The notes: generated by a model not told the origin, from the letters alone. A DNA stretch of 64,000 bases from DASWLF01 sp963768765 (GCA_963768765.1 CAVYJK010000014.1:62001-126000); one strand, 5' to 3'; positions 17,932-27,473 are shown, numbered from the stretch's first letter. A program made the numbers and translations.

Positions 17932-18135
17932 TCAGGCCTCCTTCAGGATTTCCAGGGCGGCCTCCAGGGGCTCCAGCAGGGTATAAATGGGGGCGCACTG
18001 GAGGCAGTTCACAATGTTTTCCCGACCCCGGGAGATGAAGGGGTGTTCCCGGGCTCCCTCACACTTGGGGCATCTCTCCGCAGCCAGGCGCAATTCCGCC
18101 GCCAGTTTGCTCAGGGTCAAATCCTTCACATCCAT
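17932..18135 (-). CDS. Small protein with zinc-ribbon-like cysteine pairs
   Basis: 67 residues after AAAGGAG. CPKCEGA and NCLQCAP give two C-x2-C pairs about 22 residues apart, suitable for one zinc. A helix precedes them (LSKLAAELRLAAE) and an acidic helix follows (LLEPLEAALEILKEA). Probably a small cytoplasmic zinc protein; function unknown. Confidence 0.55.
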   Translation of the reverse strand: MDVKDLTLSKLAAELRLAAERCPKCEGAREHPFISRGRENIVNCLQCAPIYTLLEPLEAALEILKEA

Positions 18136-18596
18136 CTAACAGGCTCCTTTCTCACCCGGAAAATCAGGCCAATAATTCCAAAGGCTTCCTCACCCTCAGG
18201 GGGCTGGGAGGCCCCGCCCCTACTTGAAATCTTTAATCAGGTTAATCTATGGAACGCTCCACTAAAAGCCATTTCAAAACCTATTTTTGCTGTCATCCTG
18301 AGCGAAATGAACAGGCTAATGACCGTTATGATGGCAAACAACAAAATAACCGAATTCATGCATTCCCCATTATTGCCGTGAGGTAGGGGTATGTTAGCCT
18401 GCCTTGCTTGGGGTGTCCACGGAAAACCTCCGGTTCCGCAGTTCCACCGGCAGGGCGCCAACCTGTGTGTTCAAGCTTTTTCGAAAAGGGATGCCGCCGG
18501 CCCCAGCCTTTAAACTTGACATCCAGTTAATAGGTCCTTAATTTGTGGTGACGGACCAAACCCAACTTTTACCAGAAAAGGAAGGACGGGAAAACG
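18136..18596. other. Intergenic region with a possible 40-residue membrane peptide
   Basis: Holds a degraded family B palindrome (GGGAGGCCCCGCCCCTAC, about 18208-18228), a TCATCCTGAGCGAAATGAAC fragment of family F (18293-18313), and the small frame listed at 18237-18359. No clear promoter or RNA motif was recognised. Confidence 0.4.
18237..18359 (-). CDS. Possible 40-residue single-span membrane protein
   Basis: Met-initiated frame with one strong hydrophobic helix (SVILLFAIITVISLFISLRM) and an amphipathic tail. GGGGA lies just upstream of the ATG at 18359. Very short and unsupported by neighbours, so it is kept only as a candidate. Confidence 0.25.
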   Translation of the reverse strand: MNSVILLFAIITVISLFISLRMTAKIGFEMAFSGAFHRLT

Positions 18597-19040
18597 ATGC
18601 GCACGAACCGAATTCTCTTAAGTCTGGCAATGGTGATGATCCTTCTGTTTGCGGTAACCCCGGGTCGCGCTGAACAACCGTTATACCCCATGGGCACGGT
18701 GTCCATTGACCTGACCAGCGTCGCCGCCGGCATCGGCGCCAGCTGGGGCTCAGGCACCCTCAGGTTCGAAGGCAAGACCTTGCGCTTTAATGTTTCGGGC
18801 CTCAGTGTAGGAAACGTGGGCATCTCCACGATCAACGCGGTGGGAAACGTTTACAATTTAAAGCACGCCTCTGACCTGGCTGGCAATTACGTGGCCGCGG
18901 GGGCTGGCTTGACCCTGGCCGGTGGGGTCGGCGGCATCACCATGAAAAACCAGAGAGGGGTGCTCATCAACCTCTACACCGTGCAGGCGGGCGTGCAGCT
19001 GAACATCGGGCCCCAGGGCTTCACCATCGAAATGAGATAG
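18597..19040 (+). CDS. Exported DUF1134/EipA-like envelope protein
   Basis: 147 residues: signal peptide (LLSLAMVMILLFAVTPGRA), then a glycine-rich beta domain with GASWGSGTLRFEGKTLRFNV, GLSVGNVGISTINAVGNVYNL, GNYVAAGAGLTLAGG and MKNQRGVLINLY. This order (GSGTL, GLSVG, VYNL, NYVAA, KNQ.GV) resembles the DUF1134/EipA group of periplasmic proteins linked to envelope integrity. The assignment is from memory of the motif pattern. AAGGAAGGA precedes the start. Stands alone, convergent with livG. Confidence 0.6.
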   Translation: MRTNRILLSLAMVMILLFAVTPGRAEQPLYPMGTVSIDLTSVAAGIGASWGSGTLRFEGKTLRFNVSGLSVGNVGISTINAVGNVYNLKHASDLAGNYVAAGAGLTLAGGVGGITMKNQRGVLINLYTVQAGVQLNIGPQGFTIEMR

Positions 19041-19097
19041 CGCCCGGCGCCCCGCCGGCGCTGCGGTTTGGTTGTTTTCCCAAGGCCACCTAATCGG

Positions 19098-19119
19098 GGG
19101 CGCACCTCAAGGTGCGCCC
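19098..19119. terminator. Bidirectional hairpin between the EipA-like gene and livG
   Basis: GGGCGCACCT (19098-19107) pairs perfectly with AGGTGCGCCC (19110-19119), followed by TTAATATCTTT. It sits between convergent genes and also belongs to the GGTGCGCCC palindromes (family B) seen at 31601. Confidence 0.6.
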
Positions 19120-19158
19120 TTAATATCTTTCAGCCACCGCCGGGGGACTAAGCCGACT

Positions 19159-19947
<789 letters not shown>

Positions 19948-20002
19948 GAAATATCAATCGCAAAATCAGTGGCATAGGCATTTCGCCTGTGCTTCCGTTG
20001 GA

Positions 20003-20215
20003 TTATTTTTTACTTATGATTTTCCGGATTCTTAAGCATAAATCATCACAGCCAATTTGCTTACTTGTGTAATCATGAATCGTTTCAACAAGGGCTTTAA
20101 GACGCGATAATCCTCCAACCGATCGTTCCAATTCTGTCCTTAAACTCTGGTCATGCCCCTGACAGAATCTACCTCGCCGGGTTTCGCCTCCACATCCGCA
20201 CTCACAAATCGGCAT
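20003..20215 (-). CDS. Small protein with CxCGCG zinc-like motif
   Basis: 70 residues from the ATG at 20215, chosen because GGAAGGAG precedes it; the longer frame to 20257 has none. The N-terminus ICECGCGGETRRGRFCQGHD matches a widespread short Cys/His pattern (C-x-C-G-C-G...F-x-x-GHD) likely to bind zinc, followed by a helical tail (GLSRLKALVETIHDY). It is inserted between livG and livM. Function unknown. Confidence 0.55.
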   Translation of the reverse strand: MPICECGCGGETRRGRFCQGHDQSLRTELERSVGGLSRLKALVETIHDYTSKQIGCDDLCLRIRKIISKK

Positions 20216-20304
20216 TTTCTCCTTCCGGTGTAAGCACAGGCGAGACGCCTGTGCCACTAAGGATACTATCAGTTATTTATGCTCCTCTCTTTAATGACCC
20301 TTAT

Positions 20305-20373
20305 GGGGGTTGGGGGAGAGGGTTTGGGAGAGGGATTGGAAGGGGCCGTCGGCCCCTGGCCCCCTCTCCCAAT
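20305..20373. repeat. Family C palindrome at the livM 3' end
   Basis: GGGGGTTGGGGGAGAGGG is answered by GGCCCCCTCTCCCAATTC; the inner part GGGGCCGTCGGCCCC is itself palindromic. The repeat abuts the livM stop codon and may act as its transcript end. Confidence 0.65.
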
Positions 20374-21381
20374 TCATTGCTCACCCCGAGCCACGGCCGC
20401 CAGCCGGCGCCGGGCCAGGCGAATCCTGATGGCTTCCACCAGCCCGGTGACGAAACCCTGGGGCAGAAAGAGCAGGATGACCACCAGGATCACCCCATGG
20501 ATGATGTCCGCGTAGGTCTCAAAAAAGTCCAGAACATGGGGCAGGATGGTGATCAGGCTCACCCCGAAGAGGGTGCCCCAGATGGAGCCCATGCCGCCCA
20601 CCACTACCATGATGACCAGGTCCAGGGACTTGAAGATGCTGAAGGCGTCGGGATTGATGTAGCCGAAGTAGTGGGCGTAGAGACTGCCGGCTATCGAGGC
20701 GAAGACCGCGGACAGGACGAAGACCCGGATCTTGTCCCGCCGCACGTCCACCCCCAGGGAGGAAGCGGCCACCTCGTCCTGGGCCAGGGCCGCCAGTCCC
20801 CGCCCCACGCCGCTGCGCACCAGGTTGAGGCACAGGGTCAGGGCCATCAGGGCAAAGGTCCACACCAGGAAGTGGAACTTGACGTCGCTGTCGAAGGTCA
20901 ACCCAAATAATGACAGGGGCGGCACGCCGGAAAGGCCGCTGGGGCCGCCGGTGACCGCGTCCCACTCCACAAAGATGCTGTGCACCACGTAGTTGAAACC
21001 CAGGGTGGCCATGGCCAGGTAGTGGCCGGTGAGCCGCAGGGCCGGAACGCCGATAATCAGGGCCACCAGGCCCACGGCCGCCGCGGTCAGGGCCAGGGCG
21101 GGCCAGGGCGGGAAGTGGTAGCTAACGGTGAGAATGGCGGAAGTGTAGGCCCCCAGGCCGAAGAAGGCGGCGTGCCCCAGGGATATCTGGCCGGTGTAGC
21201 CGATGAAGAGGTTGAGCCCCAGGACCACGATGACATAAAGTCCGATGAGGTTGAGGATCCCCAGGTTGTAAGGGTTGCGGACGACCAGGGGGGTCAGCGC
21301 CAGGCCCAAGGCCAGCAGCCACACCAACAGGCCGGTGCAGTGGCGAATGAAGTATGACCTGGTTCTCTGGGCGTATTTCAT
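20374..21381 (-). CDS. livM: Branched-chain amino acid ABC transporter permease LivM
   Basis: 335 residues from the ATG at 21381; a TTG 24 bases upstream is possible but weaker. Eight to ten hydrophobic helices, with the LivM signature LNLFIGYTGQISLGHAAFFGLGAY, the loop TGGPSGLSGVP and the cytoplasmic ATPase-contact segment GRGLAALAQDEVAASSLGV. Inner-membrane half of the permease with LivH. Here it follows iorB on the same strand, which ties transport to 2-oxoacid:ferredoxin oxidation. Confidence 0.9.
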   Translation of the reverse strand: MKYAQRTRSYFIRHCTGLLVWLLALGLALTPLVVRNPYNLGILNLIGLYVIVVLGLNLFIGYTGQISLGHAAFFGLGAYTSAILTVSYHFPPWPALALTAAAVGLVALIIGVPALRLTGHYLAMATLGFNYVVHSIFVEWDAVTGGPSGLSGVPPLSLFGLTFDSDVKFHFLVWTFALMALTLCLNLVRSGVGRGLAALAQDEVAASSLGVDVRRDKIRVFVLSAVFASIAGSLYAHYFGYINPDAFSIFKSLDLVIMVVVGGMGSIWGTLFGVSLITILPHVLDFFETYADIIHGVILVVILLFLPQGFVTGLVEAIRIRLARRRLAAVARGEQ

Positions 21382-21486
21382 ATCAACGGACAACTCGGCA
21401 AGCAAATCGTTGCTGGGGCAGCATCCTCGGCCTGCCGCCGGGGTGGCGCCTAATAATTAAACCGACATCCAAATCCGAGATTATCA

Positions 21487-21520
21487 CCCCCCCTTCCTAA
21501 AGGGGGGTAAGGGCGAGGGC
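21487..21520. repeat. Family A (C-run/G-run) repeat, single degenerate copy
   Basis: CCCCCCCTTCCTAAAGGGGGG followed by TAAGGGCGAGGG. Related to the arms of the DUF559 elements at 23988 and 24603 and to paired copies near 35768, 37461 and 52835. Confidence 0.6.
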
Positions 21521-21566
21521 GGAGGCCCGGCCGAAACTGATTCTCCTGCCTGTTTAAAGTTAGGCA

Positions 21567-22076
21567 TCATGCCGCGGCCGCGGCCACCCCCCGGCGGAAG
21601 GCCGTCAGGTTCGACTCCAGGAAACGAGGCGGCGTTTTCTCCTGAATGATGCTGGCAAGGAGCGCCGGGTCGCAAAAGAGCCGGCCTTTGGCTGCGGCGT
21701 AGCCCAGAAGGATGAGGTTGGCCGTGACGGGCGCGCCCAACTGCTGGGCCAGGGACCGGGCATCCACGTTGAGGTAGTCGCCGGGGGCGGCGGAATTGAC
21801 GAACACCGCCCCTTGGGGCTTCAGGTAGAAGCGGTGGACGGCCAGGTTTTGGGGGTGCAGGAACAAGCCCACGTCCGCCTCGCCGGCCGGGATCAGGGGG
21901 CCCCGGAAGGGACCTACCTTGATCATGGAGATGACCGTGCCGCCCCGCTGCGCCATGCCGTGGGTTTCCGAAGTGATGACCGGAAGGTTCAAGGCCAGGG
22001 CGGCCTCGGCCAGGAGGCGGGTCAGGGTGAGGGCCCCCTGCCCTCCCAGGCCGCTGACGATGATCTGCTGCTTCAC
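21567..22076 (-). CDS. iorB: Indolepyruvate ferredoxin oxidoreductase, beta subunit
   Basis: 169 residues. Starts at GTG 22076, six bases after AAGGAG, overlapping the iorA stop. Gamma-type 2-oxoacid oxidoreductase domain: IIVSGLGGQGALTLTRLLAEAA, ETHGMAQRGGTVISMIKVG, ANLILLGYAAAKG. With IorA it oxidatively decarboxylates aryl pyruvates from aromatic amino acids to aryl acetyl-CoA, reducing ferredoxin; cytoplasmic. Coupling to iorA and closeness to paaK and liv genes support aromatic amino acid catabolism. Confidence 0.9.
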   Translation of the reverse strand: MKQQIIVSGLGGQGALTLTRLLAEAALALNLPVITSETHGMAQRGGTVISMIKVGPFRGPLIPAGEADVGLFLHPQNLAVHRFYLKPQGAVFVNSAAPGDYLNVDARSLAQQLGAPVTANLILLGYAAAKGRLFCDPALLASIIQEKTPPRFLESNLTAFRRGVAAAAA

Positions 22077-23930
22077 GTTCGCTCCTTCACGGTGGCCGTG
22101 ATGGCCCCGGCCGGGCAGACCTGGACGCACACCCCGCAGCCGATGCAGCGGATACCGTCAATGACCACCTGGTCCGTAGCCTCATCCAGGGCCAGCGCCG
22201 GACACTCAAAGTCGTCCAGACAGTGGCGGCAGCCGGTGCAGTCCTCGGTGACGCACATCTCGAAAGCCGGCTGAGCCTTTTCTGGCTTCCCGGTCCAGCA
22301 TACAGGGGTGCCGGGCGATGACCACCGCCACCCCGCCCTCCGGGGCCCGGCGGCAGGCGTCGGCTTCCTGTAAAACGGCGCTGAAGGCCGTGAGGTCGTA
22401 AGGGTCGCACGTCCTGAGAAACCCGACGCCGCAGGCCCGCACCAGGTCGGCGATGAAGACCTGGTGGCCCGCTTCGCCCATAGCCGTGAGGCCCACCTGG
22501 GGGGTGGGCTGATGGCCCGTCATGGCGGTGGTGGCGTTGTCCAGGATGACCAGGAGGAAGCGCGCCCCATGAAACACCGCATTGATCAGGGCCGGGACCC
22601 CGGCGTGGAAGAAGGTGGAGTCCCCGATGGTGGCCACGATGGGGGGGACTTCTCCCCCCGCCGCGGCATAAGCATGGTAGAAACCCGCGGCCTGGCTTAA
22701 GCCCGCGCCCATGCAGTGGCAGGTGTCCACCGCGCCCAGGTTCAGGCCCAGGGTGTAGCAGCCGATGTCGCTGGGGAAGATGCCCCCCGGGAAAGTCTCC
22801 CGGATGGCATAGAACGCCGCCCGGTGGCCGCAGCCGGCGCAGAGGGTGGGCCGGGTGGCGTCGCCGCCGCCGGGCAGCGGGGCCCGGGTCGGCAGGCCCA
22901 GGAATCTTTCCAGCACCGGCCGGATGATGTCGGGGGTCAGCTCCCCCTGGCCCGGCACCGCCTTGGAGCCCCGGCCCTGGACCCCGGCGCCCTGCAATTG
23001 CATTTCGATGACCGGATAGGTCTCTTCCAGGACCAGGACTTTTTGATAGCCGGACCCCAGGCGCCCGATGAAGTCCCGGTTCAGGGGGTAGGGCATGGTC
23101 ACCTGGTAAAAATCGAGGCGGCCAATGAGGCCCATCTCCTCCAGCAGGTCCCAGGTGTGGGCAAAGGCCACCCCCGAGGCGACGATGCACTCTCCCGGAT
23201 GGGAGCCGTCCCCGGCCGTGAGGCCGGGAGCAAACCCCGGCTCTTGGGCGATCTGGTCGATCTTGGCGTTCAGTTGCCGGTGCAGCTCCCGCAGGTACTG
23301 GGGGGTGGCGCACCAGCGCCCGGGGTCCTTCTCGAAGCGGGCCGGGCGCTCCAGCACCTCGGGGGGGCTTAAGGAAACGTTCTGCCGGGCGTGGCAGACC
23401 CGGGTGGTGGGGCGCAGCATCACCGGCAGCTCGTATTTCTCGGATATTTCATACCCCTGGCGCACCATCTCCTTGGCTTCCCGGGGGCTGCTGGGGTCCA
23501 GCACCGGCACCTTGGCGAACATGGCGAAAAAGCGGGAATCCTGCTCCGTCTGGGAGCTGTGGGGACCGGGGTCGTCGGCGGCGATGACCAGGAGGCCGCC
23601 CTTGACGCCCGAGATAAGCGGAGCGCAGGAAGGGGTCCGAGGCCACGTTGAGGCCCACCTGCTTCATGGAGACCGCAGACGCGGCGACCGCAGTAGCTGT
23701 TGGCCAGGGCCGTTTCAAAAGCCACCTTTTCGTTCACCGACCACTCGGCGTGCAGGGCGACGCCGGTCTCTTTGGCAAAGGCCACCACGGATTCCAGGAT
23801 CTCGGAGGCCGGGGTGCCGGGGTAAGAGGCGGCCAGGGTGCAGCCGCACTCGATGAGCCCCCGGCCCAGGGCCTCGTTGCCCATGAGGAGGCGTTGGGTG
23901 TCGCTGTTTCCAAGAAGCTTTTATTTTCAT
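22073..23930 (-). CDS. iorA: Indolepyruvate ferredoxin oxidoreductase, alpha subunit, four one-base frameshifts
   Basis: Reconstructed as about 615 residues: pyrimidine-binding domain (CTLAASYPGTPASEI, MKQVGLNVASDP), thiamine-diphosphate domain (LCAGCGHRAAFYAI, IGDSTFFHAGVPALINAV, LDNATTAMTGHQPTP) and a C-terminal ferredoxin domain with two 4Fe-4S sets (CTGCRHC, IRCIGCGVCVQVCP). The frame changes four times. Removing one base near 23917-23922, 23680-23690, 23600-23612 and 22276-22281 restores IKLLGNSDTQRLL, GRRSAVSMKQ, SAYSGVKGGLL and REARKAQPAFE. Four lesions in one gene could be true decay, but each is a single extra base, as in other genes here. Its 5' end is copied twice upstream (24427 and 25041). 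Confidence 0.85.
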
Positions 23931-23987
23931 AATTGCTATTTGTGGATTGGAGTGGATTGGGAAAATACTCTAAGAGAGCAAATATTT

Positions 23988-24412
23988 CCCCCCTTTTCTA
24001 AAGGGGGGTCAGGGGGGATTATGGTAACATCTCATTAATCCTTTCTAATACTCCCTCGGTATTCTCAAATATTTGCCTGGCGGAAAATCTCAGGACCGTG
24101 AGCCCCAAATCCGCCAGGTGGCGGTCCCTTGTGGCATCTTTGGTCATCCCCGGCTCCGAATAATGTTGGCTTCCGTCTATTTCAATCACTAATTTGGCCT
24201 CGGGACAATAAAAGTCCGCGATATAATTACAAATAATTCTCTGGCGGTAAAATTGGCAATTTTTGAGCTGTCTCTTCCTAAGCTTCAGCCAAAGAAAAGT
24301 CTCAGCTTCCGTCTGGTTATGGCGAAGCTCCCTGGCAAATTCCCTGAGGCTTTTATTGTAAGGCAGCACGCCGGAGTAATCCCCCCTTAATCCCCCCTTT
24401 AGAAAAGGGGGG
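23988..24412 (-). mobile_element. Compact DUF559 element with inverted family A ends, copy 1
   Basis: Left arm 23988-24021 and right arm 24377-24412 are near-perfect inverted copies. Each has an outer hairpin (CCCCCCTTTTCTAAAGGGGG) and an inner GGGGGGATTA, differing only in the 3-5 bases between. The arms hold one gene with almost no spare sequence: its stop codon lies in the left arm and its GTG start is 7 bases from the right arm. No clear target duplication was found at the edges. Mobility is inferred from structure and from many solo or paired arms elsewhere. Confidence 0.6.
24019..24369 (-). CDS. DUF559 endonuclease-like protein (PD-(D/E)XK, VSR-related)
   Basis: 116 residues from GTG 24369. 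Typical DUF559 order: RELRHNQTEAETFLWLKLR, then QFYRQRIICNYIADFYCPEAKLVIEIDGSQHY (Asp of IADFYC and E-x-D of IEIDG as the nuclease core), then the Arg/Phe-rich LGLTVLRFSARQIFEN. The fold is related to very-short-patch-repair nucleases. The TAA stop is made by the inner end of the left repeat arm, and the run GGGGGG of the right arm lies where a ribosome site would be, so repeat and gene are one unit. The role may be cutting at repeat sequences; this is inference. Confidence 0.8.
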   Translation of the reverse strand: MLPYNKSLREFARELRHNQTEAETFLWLKLRKRQLKNCQFYRQRIICNYIADFYCPEAKLVIEIDGSQHYSEPGMTKDATRDRHLADLGLTVLRFSARQIFENTEGVLERINEMLP

Positions 24413-24602
24413 ATAACAATATCCCCGAGGCCGGGGTCTCCGGAAAAGACGCGGCCAGGGTGCAGCCGCCCTCGATGAGCCTCCGGCCCAGGGCCTCGTT
24501 GCCCATGAGGAGGCGTTGGGTGTCGCTGTTTCTAGAAGCTTTTATTTTCATAATTGCTGGATTGGATGTGGATTGGGAACATATTCTAAGAGAGCAAATA
24601 TT

Positions 24603-25026
24603 CCCCCCTTTTCTAAAGGGGGGTTAGGGGGGATTATGGTAACATCTCATTAATCCTTTCTAATACTCCCTCGGTATTCTCAAATATTTCCCTGGCGGAA
24701 AATCTCAGGACCGTGAGCCCCAAATCCGCCAGGTGGCGGTCCCTTGTGGCATCTTTGGTCATCCCCGGCTCCGAATAATGTTGACCTCCATCAATCTCAA
24801 GTACTAATTTGGCCTCTGGACAATAAAAGTCCGCGATATAATTACAAATAATTCTCTAGCGGTAAAATTGGCAATTTTTAAGCTGTCTCTTCCTAAGCTT
24901 CAGCCAAAGAAAAGTCTCAGCTTCCGTCTGGTTATGGCGAAGCTCCCTGGCAAATTCCCTGAGGCTTTTATTGTAAGGCAGCACGCCGGAGTAATCCCCC
25001 CTTAATCCCCCCTTTAGAAAAGGGGG
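24603..25026 (-). mobile_element. Compact DUF559 element, copy 2 (defective)
   Basis: Same architecture as copy 1: left arm 24603-24636 and right arm 24992-25026, in inverted orientation. It carries a DUF559 gene with a nonsense mutation. It arose by the tandem duplication described at 23805. Confidence 0.6.
24634..24984 (-). pseudogene. DUF559 gene copy 2, nonsense mutation
   Basis: Same length as copy 1 (351 bp) and nearly identical, but the CAG after QFYR is TAG (24856-24858), removing the catalytic half. Other substitutions do not break the frame. The upstream frame is open to 25149 only because it reads through the repeat arm and the iorA fragment. Confidence 0.8.
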
Positions 25027-25215
25027 ATAACAATATCCCCGAGGCCGGGGTCTCCGGAAAAGACGCGGCCAGGGTGCAGCCGCCCTCGATGAGCCCCCGG
25101 CCCAGGGCCCCGTTGCCCATGAGGAGGCGTTAATTATTAGCATTTTCAATATTTATGGAAGAATCCGTCTTCATGCTCGTATGTGCAAAAAATCCTCAAA
25201 AAAAATCAAAATATT

Positions 25216-25250
25216 CCCCCCCTTTTCTAAAGGGGGGTTAGGGGGGATTA
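25216..25250. repeat. Solo family A arm
   Basis: CCCCCCCTTTTCTAAAGGGGGG, then TTAGGGGGGATTA, matching the left arm of the DUF559 elements. It lies 30 bases beyond the livH stop, with no gene attached. Confidence 0.75.
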
Positions 25251-25280
25251 TGCCAAGTATCATGAACCAAGCAAGCCCCC

Positions 25281-26153
25281 CTACCCTGCTCCGCCCAACA
25301 AGCCCCGGGGCCGGACGAAGAGGACCAGCAGCAGCACCACGAAGGCGATGACGTCCTTGTAGGCGCTGCTGATGTAGGCCGCGCCCAGGCTTTCCAGGAG
25401 CCCCAGGAGGAGGCCCCCCAGGATGGCGCCGGGGAAGGAGCCGAAGCCCCCCAGGATGGCCGCGGCGAAGCCCTTGAGGCCCAGCAGCACCCCCACGTCG
25501 TAGGAGAGCGTGGTGATGGGGGTCACCAGGCAGCCGGCCAGGCCGCCCAACGCCCCGGCCAGGGCGAAGCTCACCGCCTTGACCCGCCAGACCTTGAGGC
25601 CCACCACATGGGCCGCGGCCTCATTGGCGGCCACCCCCCGCATGGCCAGGCCCATGTTGGTCTTGCGGAAAAAGAGCACGAGGGCGACGATGGCCAGGGC
25701 GGTGAGGGCCAGGATCCACAGGGTCTGGGGGAGGATGGCCGCCCCGGCCAGGTGCACCGGTTCCTCGCCGGTAAGCGGCGGCACGGCCATGCGGTTTTTG
25801 CCCCAGATGAGTTTCATCAGGCCCCGGAGGATGATGGAGAGCCCAATGGTCAGAAAGATGAGCACCAGGTGGCTCTGGGAGCGGGAAGGCCTGAGCCCCA
25901 GTTCCTCCACCACCATGGCCGCCAAGGTGACTCCCGCCACCGCGGCGGCCAGGGCCGCGGCCATGGGCAGGCCCGCGGCGAACAGGGCGCTGTAAAGGAT
26001 CATGCCGCCCAGGGAGACAAAATCCACCTGGGTGAAATTGACGATGCCCATGGTGTTGTGGACCACCCCGAAACCCAGGGCCACCAGGGCATAGATGGCC
26101 CCCCCGGTCAAACCGGCAAAGATGAACTGAATGAGGTCGTGCAGGTTGCCCAC
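25281..26153 (-). CDS. livH: Branched-chain amino acid ABC transporter permease LivH
   Basis: 290 residues, GTG start at 26153. Eight hydrophobic segments with LivH hallmarks: IQFIFAGLTGGAIYALVALG, NTMGIVNFTQVDFVSLGG, the EAA-like loop MGLAMRGVAANEAAAHVVGL and GLKGFAAAILGGFGSFPGA. Inner-membrane permease subunit partnering LivM. It would be the first gene of the minus-strand liv-ior block. The DUF559 duplication lies between it and iorA and could disturb co-transcription. The start codon has no clear ribosome site. Confidence 0.9.
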   Translation of the reverse strand: MGNLHDLIQFIFAGLTGGAIYALVALGFGVVHNTMGIVNFTQVDFVSLGGMILYSALFAAGLPMAAALAAAVAGVTLAAMVVEELGLRPSRSQSHLVLIFLTIGLSIILRGLMKLIWGKNRMAVPPLTGEEPVHLAGAAILPQTLWILALTALAIVALVLFFRKTNMGLAMRGVAANEAAAHVVGLKVWRVKAVSFALAGALGGLAGCLVTPITTLSYDVGVLLGLKGFAAAILGGFGSFPGAILGGLLLGLLESLGAAYISSAYKDVIAFVVLLLVLFVRPRGLLGGAG

Positions 26154-26610
26154 TGCTATCCCGGGGAAGTTTGGTATGGGCGGCGTCGCCCCAGTGGGGC
26201 CTCCGGGCCGCCGGGCTCGCCCGGCGGCGACCTACGCAGGCGCCGGTCGGAAGCGTACCGCGGCCAGGAATTGCCCCTAAATATAAAAATATATCAAAAG
26301 CTTAAAAATATATGAAGGGGGCGGGATCTGGCAAGGAAAAAGGAAAGAAACGGGCGGCCCTGGGGATGAAGGCGGAGGAACCGCCTCCCACACCCCTTGG
26401 CCGGCCATGGTCCCGCACCCGCGCCCGGGGGAAGAAACGGTTAACGCCGGATGGCGGTCCAAGAGCAGTCCCCTCCCCCGGGAAGGAGGGCTTCGGGGGA
26501 TTAGAGGAAAAAAAGATCTTGAAAGGATGTCTCACCGCGCCCCGGCCAGGCGGAGGCAACGGTTCTAAAACTTTAGGGAATCCGTACTTATCTTTTCTGC
26601 AAGGTAAAAA
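26154..26610. other. Intergenic region upstream of livH
   Basis: Contains GGGCCGCCGGGCTCGCCCGG (near 26215-26235), a GC hairpin, and an AT-rich stretch AATATAAAAATATATC (about 26279-26295) that could hold the livH promoter on the minus strand. No gene or RNA family recognised. Confidence 0.35.
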
Positions 26611-26820
26611 TTATCCGGCGTGGGCCCTGGCGGCGGCCAGCCGGCTCATGGCTCTGACCGCCTCTTCCAGGGTCGGACTAACGGTGGTCAGCCGTTCTCC
26701 GCCCCGGCTGATGTTCACCAGGTAGACCTCCGCGCCGCTTTCGGCATCCAGGCACTTAGCATAGCCATAACCCCAGCCTTGCCGATACAAAGATTCCAGG
26801 ACCTGCTCCCAGCTCTTCAT
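26611..26820 (-). CDS. Small conserved-looking protein, unknown
   Basis: 69 residues from the ATG at 26820, chosen for the GAGG site upstream; an extension to 26865 lacks one. MKSWEQVLESLYRQGWGYGY opens a compact alpha/beta protein (GAEVYLVNISRGGERLTTV, TLEEAVRAMSRLAAA) with one cysteine and no signal. The pattern of a helix, three strands and a helix suggests a small ligand or RNA-binding fold, unassigned. Confidence 0.5.
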   Translation of the reverse strand: MKSWEQVLESLYRQGWGYGYAKCLDAESGAEVYLVNISRGGERLTTVSPTLEEAVRAMSRLAAARAHAG

Positions 26821-27473
26821 CGGATAGACCTCATGCTGTCTAAGGTTTCGCCCGTTTCTTCCCATTTTTCATCCTAACGCCCCAGAGGCGCCGGGGTTAA
26901 TTAAAGTCAGACGGGGCAGGCTGGAGGGCAAGAGGCGCACTGTCGCAGAATCTCCGGGGCTGCCAGGGCCCGGCGGCAACATCCGGTGGGGGGCCTGTTA
27001 TATTGGTTGTCAAATTAAACCACTTCTTTTTGCCTGTCAAAAGCTATGACCCGGAAATGATTTTAGTAAGGGTGGTTGACGCCGATTCTGGCCAAATCGG
27101 GGAAGGAGTAGGATGAACGAGGTTGGGGGAGTCCCCTGGATTTTCCGGGACCCGGCAAAATCTGGCAGTGGCAGGTAAACTCATGGGTTCCCCAGGAGCG
27201 CGATTGCGACTCCAACGGGCAAGACTCGCGCTTTCTCCCGTTTTTGTGGTTTTTCATAGGATGGCTGGAAATTCTCCGGCAAAAATCGCTATCCCTGCGA
27301 TTGCCTTAGGTTTTCCCCCGCAAAAAATTATGGCGCCCTTTCAGGGGGAAGCACGGAGATCCCCGGTTTAGCGCCCCTGGCCGCCATGGGGCCAGCATCG
27401 GGGTTTTGAAACGGCCGGTAGGCAAGCCCCGGAGATTTACTCTAACGGGCGACGCAGACACTTTCGATTAAGA
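26821..27473. other. Long intergenic region before the cobalamin operon
   Basis: About 650 bases without a supported gene. Short frames here lack ribosome sites. Several short hairpin-capable stretches (such as CCTGGATTTTCCGGG near 27138) are present but match no RNA family I recognise. The promoter and riboswitch follow directly. Confidence 0.4.

Larger units (their letters stand above)
23805..25130. repeat. Tandem duplication of the iorA 5' end plus DUF559 element
   Basis: Unit 1 (23805-24426) and unit 2 (24427-25040) are near-identical copies of about 615-620 bp. Each starts in iorA coding sequence (GAGGCCGGGGT), passes the iorA start and ends after a DUF559 element. A third partial copy (25041-25130) contains only the iorA 5' piece. 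Point differences between copies show the duplication is real and not brand new. It separates iorA from livH. Confidence 0.85.

Noticed and set aside
22087..23313. 408-residue minus-strand frame overlapping iorA
   Set aside because: It is the wrong frame of iorA (Pro/Gly/Arg-rich, no domain), although its last part briefly shares the ferredoxin region.
23988..25250. Repeated C-run/G-run units as a CRISPR array
   Set aside because: Repeats are palindromic, irregularly spaced and flank genes; no uniform spacers and no cas genes.
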